Assembly (NCBI RefSeq): GCF_001659605.2 | Contig: NC_035164.2 | Coordinates: forward strand, 9,448,994-9,512,993 | Source of the DNA: Manihot esculenta | Taxonomy: Eukaryota > Streptophyta > Magnoliopsida > Malpighiales > Euphorbiaceae | DNA length: 64,000 nt | Reading direction: 5' to 3' | Shown here: piece after piece, positions 59,651 through 64,000 of the stretch | Numbering within the stretch: position 1 is the stretch's first letter | How the letters are laid out: each line of letters opens with the position of its first letter | The notes under the pieces: model-generated | Seen by the model: only the letters and a program-made list of their open reading frames with translations | Database searches by the model: none | What the model was told of the DNA's origin: nothing | Position numbers and translations under genes: made by a program

Positions 59651-60960
59651 TGATAAGTTGTCAAATTTATTACTTTTTCCATATTAATTTCCACGATTAT
59701 GTTATATTCTTGATAGTAAAAAATGGATTTTCATTTGGATTTTAATTTTGGATGAGTTTGGAGTTGAATGTGTTAAAATGAACTAGTAGAGTCTATTTTA
59801 GAGTTTTTTGGACTAAGAGGTTTTGTCTTGCTCAAGATTGTGATTGAAGTTCGACGGGAAAACAATAGAGATGCAGTTTTGTCAGCTATACAGAATTTAA
59901 AATAATTCAGATAGCTATAAATGCGATAAGATCAAAGATCAGGATAACAACAGTAGAATAATTTATTTTTTTTCTTTTAAATTTGAATATTTTCTTTATC
60001 TTTTGATTGGGAAAAAGTTTATATAAAAGGTTGTTTTAGGAGTAGGAAGATATTTCATATCTCTCTTCATCTCTTGATCTCTTAATCTCTCAAGCATCTT
60101 GAGCTGAAAAATTTTCTTTCTTTATTTTTTTTGCATTTTACAATGGCTTTTAGTAACTAAATTATTTTTTTTAGTTGAAGGTTAATTTAATTAGGATTTT
60201 TATCAATTTGTGAGATCCAATCTCATTTTCTTTTCATCTGAAATTTCTATTTTCATTCTTTTTTTTATTTTTTGTAAACACCACCTCCATTATTATCTTT
60301 TTAGATATTCAAGAGACCTATTAAATATTCAAATTAGATAACATATTGCTAATTAACTCAATTAAATATGTAATTATTTAATACAAGTAGCAATTAGTAT
60401 ATCTATTTATGTTAAAGAATTGAATAATTTGTTTTAAATAATTCGCTTGTAATTATTAATCAAGTTTTAGTTTTTCTTTTTTTAATACAATTAATTAATT
60501 AAATCTACAATCTTATTAGGGTTGCTAATTAATTAGGGATTAATTTAGCACTTTGCCAAATTAATCTAATATTAAGAAAGAATTTGTGGAATTTTAATCA
60601 AATAATAGAAAATTAAGTGAATTATCTTTAAAATCAATGATCAATTGATAAATCTATTAACTTAGATTATCTTCGGCTGAATTCTTATTATTAATTTTTG
60701 TTTGATTTCATTATTTCATTATTATTTATTATTTTTCCTCCTAAGATTTCTCTAACCAAAATTTCCAACTGCAATTTTCTTTTCTTCTCTTTTCATTTCA
60801 AATTTTCTTTTACTTTTTTTTTTCACTTAGAATTTAAAATAAATAAATTTAAAATCTTTGTGGGATCGATGCTCATTTACCCTATCTACAGAATTTTTGA
60901 ACTAAAATAGGGGACTCTATTATATTTTGCGGATTCGAGCCCACCAATACTTAAACTGTT
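59651..60960 (+). mobile_element. Relic Athila/Tat-type LTR (Z2), right end approximate
   Basis: It begins TGATAAGTTGTCAAATTTATT after GCTTGAGGACAAGCAATG and a short purine run. A TATA-like TTATATAAAAGG lies at about 60017-60029. Near the end TTTGTGGGATCGATGCTC ... CCTATCTACAG, a phrase common before the end of such LTRs, is present. No coding sequence. Confidence 0.55.
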
Positions 60961-61294
60961 ATAGATGATGGTGGTAGTATCTCTGGCACATACTATGTAA
61001 CCCTCCTAAGGAACTCCACTTACTAAAACAAGTGTATTCTGCTCTAGTCGCCAGCACCAATAAGTGGAGAAGTAGTAGTAAGTGCAGCTGCCTCAAAGGG
61101 AGTATACTCTCTACCTCCTCATCTACAACTTTCTGTGACTCAGATGATATCCTTTAACAGGCCTAAAGATACAAAGAAAAGATTTACATTAGAGCCATAT
61201 CGTCGCCGTAACTCATTTTGGCATGTATATATGCTACACATATTCATATATATGCTATAACTAAGAATCATCTAAACCTTTACTCTGATACCAC
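60961..61294 (-). other. PBS and 5' internal remnant of a minus-strand LTR element (W)
   Basis: The minus strand reads TGGTATCAGAGTAAAGG at 61293-61277, a close initiator-Met PBS. To the left there is only decayed sequence with short coding-like scraps (SESQKVVDEEVES). Confidence 0.5.
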
Positions 61295-61830
61295 TATTCC
61301 TTTACTTTGTCTTAGTGTAAACTGGGTAAGGACTGCCACAAATTATATTTTCTTAGAAATTTTCAAAACTACCCATGTATTTAACATATATGATTATCAA
61401 GTTATTAGATGATTCACGTAAATTTCATAATATGAATAAAGTAAATGTGAAAATTTTTGAACTAAAAATTTTGGTAGAATTTTCTTTATTTTATCAACAT
61501 CTCAACCTGTGGTATATATAAAAAACATATCTACAATTACACTCCCGATCTATCATTGGATATCATATGATTCATTAATTAATCAAACATATAAAATAAC
61601 ATCATTTCTCATTCTACCGAGATTAAACATATATATATATATATGTTTAGCCCCTTTTTAGATGGATGCATGATTACAGTTCTTTAACTTATATAATTTT
61701 TACAACAAACTCTATTTAATGTGTACATACCAAAATATAACTATACAATGATTTAGAGACTCAAAACAATCAGTTATGATAATGTAACATTCCTACCTGA
61801 TAATTAATTAGTCGAGGCAGAGATATTACA
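61295..61830 (-). mobile_element. Relic LTR (family W)
   Basis: It lies between the PBS at 61281-61293 and GATATTACA at 61830, whose complement TGTAATATC would be the LTR start. Ends are decayed and no duplication is visible. The call rests mainly on the PBS. Confidence 0.4.
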
Positions 61831-61883
61831 TTCAACAGTACTTCTCTTAATTTTCTTTTAATATTTATCATGTAATTCATGCG

Positions 61884-61884
<1 letters not shown>

Positions 61885-61947
<63 letters not shown>
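61885..61947. repeat. (TA)n microsatellite
   Basis: About 31 uninterrupted TA units. A shorter TA run is at 61629-61645. Confidence 0.98.
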
Positions 61948-61949
<2 letters not shown>

Positions 61950-62339
61950 CCATTTTTCTACTGAGAATCCAGCAGAGTTTCCTCTATAATATAGACCTAA
62001 TTCAACTTATAAATAGTAACCACACTTCAAATAACTTCCATCTTAACTCTCTTCTTTCAATATCTTAATCGCAAATCTCAATACGATACAAGCACTTCAA
62101 AAAATATCCGCATTCAGTCACAATATACATATTTCATACGCAACACTTATCTATCAACCAAAAATGAAAATTTCAACACCACTTTAATTTACAACTCCAT
62201 ATCCTAAACCTTATGTACATCCCATATTTTCAAAATTAACTTTACACAAAATTATAAAATATATCCAAAGATGGTTAATAATGTAACTCTTGTAGGATCA
62301 ATTTAGATCTTAATCTACTACTTTCTAGAACTACAACAT
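61948..62339. other. AT-rich spacer, nothing recognised
   Basis: Non-coding AT-rich DNA between the microsatellite and the LINE remnant. I see no gene or repeat structure. Confidence 0.5.
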
Positions 62340-62758
62340 GTATGAGGAAAAAACATGTAAAATCCCTATGCACTAAGCAATTTCCAAGCCAACAATCAAA
62401 TAAGAACCTCTTGCAAATCTAGCAATTCAGCCACCAACGGAGAAAAAAATGCTCGACAAAGACCCATAAAAAGTTATAATAAATTCACCTAAAGCCTCCC
62501 TTACAATTGCCTCAAAAGATATTAAATGAGCATCTAAGTTAATAAAGGCATCCACTTTGTATTTTAATAGACTAGGACGTGGTTTGTACCACCAAAAAGG
62601 GACATACAATGTACTCGACATCCTAGACTGAGGAAAGATAGGAGCTCAATCATGTGTCCATTTACTTAAAATCAAGGAAGCCAAATTAACAACTTGCTAC
62701 AATGAAAACCCACATGACTTTAATAAAACTTGATTTTATTTGACCAAATAGACCAAAT
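62340..62758 (-). pseudogene. LINE-type RNase H remnant
   Basis: The minus strand gives IWSIWSNKIKFY (about 62735), then WWYKPRPSLLKYKVDAF, FEAIVREALGEFI and, after a frameshift, SPLVAELLDLQEVL. This follows the order of the RNase H domain at the 3' end of plant LINE reverse transcriptases: W-x-P-P, K-x-N-V-D-G-A, V-R-D-x-x-G, A-E-x-x-A-x-x-x-x-L. The expected N-V-D-G-A is changed to K-V-D-A-F, so the active-site region is degenerate. It is only a fragment, ending at LTR X. Confidence 0.62.
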
Positions 62759-63013
62759 GTCACATCTTGAAACCCAAAGTTAGGAATAATGACACCACTA
62801 GATCTGAATTAAGCTTTTTCATAGTTAGAGCAAGTGGCATTAAGGAATGTGCTAGCTTATTCCGAGCTACTTAAGGAAGGTGTTAGCTTATCTCAACCTA
62901 CTTAACATATAATTTTCCTATAGATAGATAGTTGTGTTTAGAGGTCCATCTTACATTGTATATAAAGTTAAATATATTGAGATAAAGCTAAAGTAAAAAT
63001 AACCTATAATAAT
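62759..63013 (+). mobile_element. Relic gypsy LTR fragment (family X)
   Basis: It begins TGTCACATCTTGAAACCC and matches the minus-strand relic at 10162-10722 through AGCAAGTGGCATTAAGG and TTGAGATAAAGCTAAAG. It is cut at 63014 by another gypsy LTR. Confidence 0.6.
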
Positions 63014-63941
63014 TGTAACGACCCGGAAACCAGACTGCTACTGGCGCTAGGGTTCAGATCGACTTAAGGTCGCCGGAGCCCGTAGCAAGCCTACTATATA
63101 TCCTGTGTACCTGATAAAATCCCATACATGATCATACAAAGAGACAAAAATATAAACATTTCATAAACCAAGACTTGACCTGTGCATGTATCATACTGAA
63201 AACATAAACCCATACTAGAGCCCTCATCAAATGCTCCAGTATGGTAAACATCACATGCCTCAAGCTTAGTTCAAACATAACTCATAATTAAACTTTTATA
63301 TAAGGATCATGAAAATAGGGATTACAAGGTCAAAAACTAGGGCAAAGCACCATTCTAATCCATTAAACAATACATGTCCACAACTATACTATTACATTAG
63401 ATTATATCAGCAACTATGCCGACTTCCTCGAGCTATCTTTGACCCTGCAAACCTGAGGTTAGGGGAAAGGGATAAGCTATAAGAGCCTAGTGAGCAGAAC
63501 ATAAAAATAGTTTAATAAACATATGATCGAATGAAATGCGTCACAACATAAATAATACAAATCAAGATGGACTTGTCACCAATAACCCTCTACACATTCC
63601 AATAATGTCCGGCCCTCAATGGGAGCTCCTCAGGACTTCCTCTTAAACATAACATAACATATCCATAATGCCAGGGGCGTAGAATGGGCCTCGAACTGGA
63701 TTTTCGTATACATCATAACATATCATACTCAAGGGCTAGTGGGTCATCCAACATCCATCCACAACAACAAAATTATGCAATGCATCATATTCGTGATTTC
63801 TAATGCAAACAACCTAATACATATACATGGTATTCGTGATGTATGAGTATGCTTAAAAAGTTTGAATTCTTTAAAATAATATATCAGTTCAGTTCTACTC
63901 ACCTCTGGCTGACGCTCGCCTAACACTGACATAGTTATTTT
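63014..63941 (-). mobile_element. Ty3/gypsy LTR fragment of the E-type family, minus strand
   Basis: The plus strand starts TGTAACGACCCGG and runs through GACTTAAGGTCGCCGG, the CTGTGCATG-type segment, GAGCATTTGATGAGG (complement), a CCAGGGGCGTAGAATGGG hairpin unit (63670) and CTCACCTCTGGCTGAC (63898). It then stops matching near 63930. The palindrome clusters lie beyond that point and are not in the window. Confidence 0.85.
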
Positions 63942-64000
63942 TGTTAGTGTATATGCCCTAGGCCATTATCTTGGACCTTTTTGTATGTCGTTTTGGTTAT
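63942..64000 (+). mobile_element. Possible start of a copia-type LTR
   Basis: TGTTAGTGTATATGCCCTAG begins where homology to the gypsy LTR ends, and it has a TG tip. It resembles copia LTR starts I remember, but only 59 bp are visible. Confidence 0.35.

Noticed and set aside
1..64000. tRNA or rRNA genes
   Set aside because: tRNA-like matches are short PBS complements next to LTR ends. No cloverleaf or rRNA-like stretch was seen.

Overview
This window looks like repeat-dense heterochromatin from a flowering plant. There are no bacterial signals. The protein-coding content is almost entirely Ty3/gypsy Gag-Pol, CACTA (En/Spm) transposase, and scraps of Athila/Tat-like and LINE elements. Introns have plant-style U-rich acceptors, and the retroelement primer-binding sites match initiator tRNA-Met. 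From memory only, the gypsy family resembles those of Euphorbiaceae such as cassava; this is an unverified guess. I found no convincing host gene, tRNA or rRNA.

Layout. 1-1590: end of a minus-strand gypsy LTR (LTR A) cut by the window edge. 1591-8670: a minus-strand CACTA element (CACTA-1) carrying a tnp2-like transposase gene, broken by a solo gypsy LTR (4067-6301, 5-bp target duplication). 8671-10986: AT-rich DNA with a 193-bp CACTA-type MITE and a relic gypsy LTR plus integrase tail. 10987-12822: truncated minus-strand LTR B, interrupted by plus-strand element E1 (12823-30521). E1 itself contains the complete element E2 (16296-26169). E1's 3' LTR stops after 177 bp and abuts the TNPA/Ptta-type gene of a second CACTA element (CACTA-2, 30522-34138). 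34139-43700: very young, nearly intact gypsy element F (TSD AGATA; LTRs of equal length with about 3 differences by eye). 43706-46234: relic LTR plus a degenerate Athila-like integrase, interrupted by minus-strand gypsy element D (46235-55541, TSD ATCAT), then its continuation. 56390-64000: decayed LTRs in both orientations, a long (TA)n tract, a LINE RNase H remnant, another gypsy LTR, and possibly the start of a copia-type LTR.

How it works together. The four coding gypsy elements (E1, E2, F, D) share one plan: LTR of 2.0-2.3 kb, initiator-Met PBS, one continuous Gag-PR-RT-RH-IN frame ending in a chromodomain-like tail, then a hairpin and a polypurine tract. LTR divergence by eye orders them E1 (about 4% over 177 bp) > E2 (about 2%) > D (about 0.7%) > F (about 0.14%), which fits the nesting. 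Apart from frameshifts in E2 and D, most breaks are CAG-to-TAG or TGG-to-TAG/TGA changes, as expected from decay of methylated DNA.

The most unusual material is non-coding and inside the LTRs. It comprises two dense clusters of 13-bp CpG-rich palindromes (TTCGGCNGCCGAA), a palindrome just upstream of the TATA box, a tandem 2-3 copy hairpin cassette near the LTR 3' end, and a conserved splice donor/acceptor pair that would excise most of the leader just before the gag ATG.
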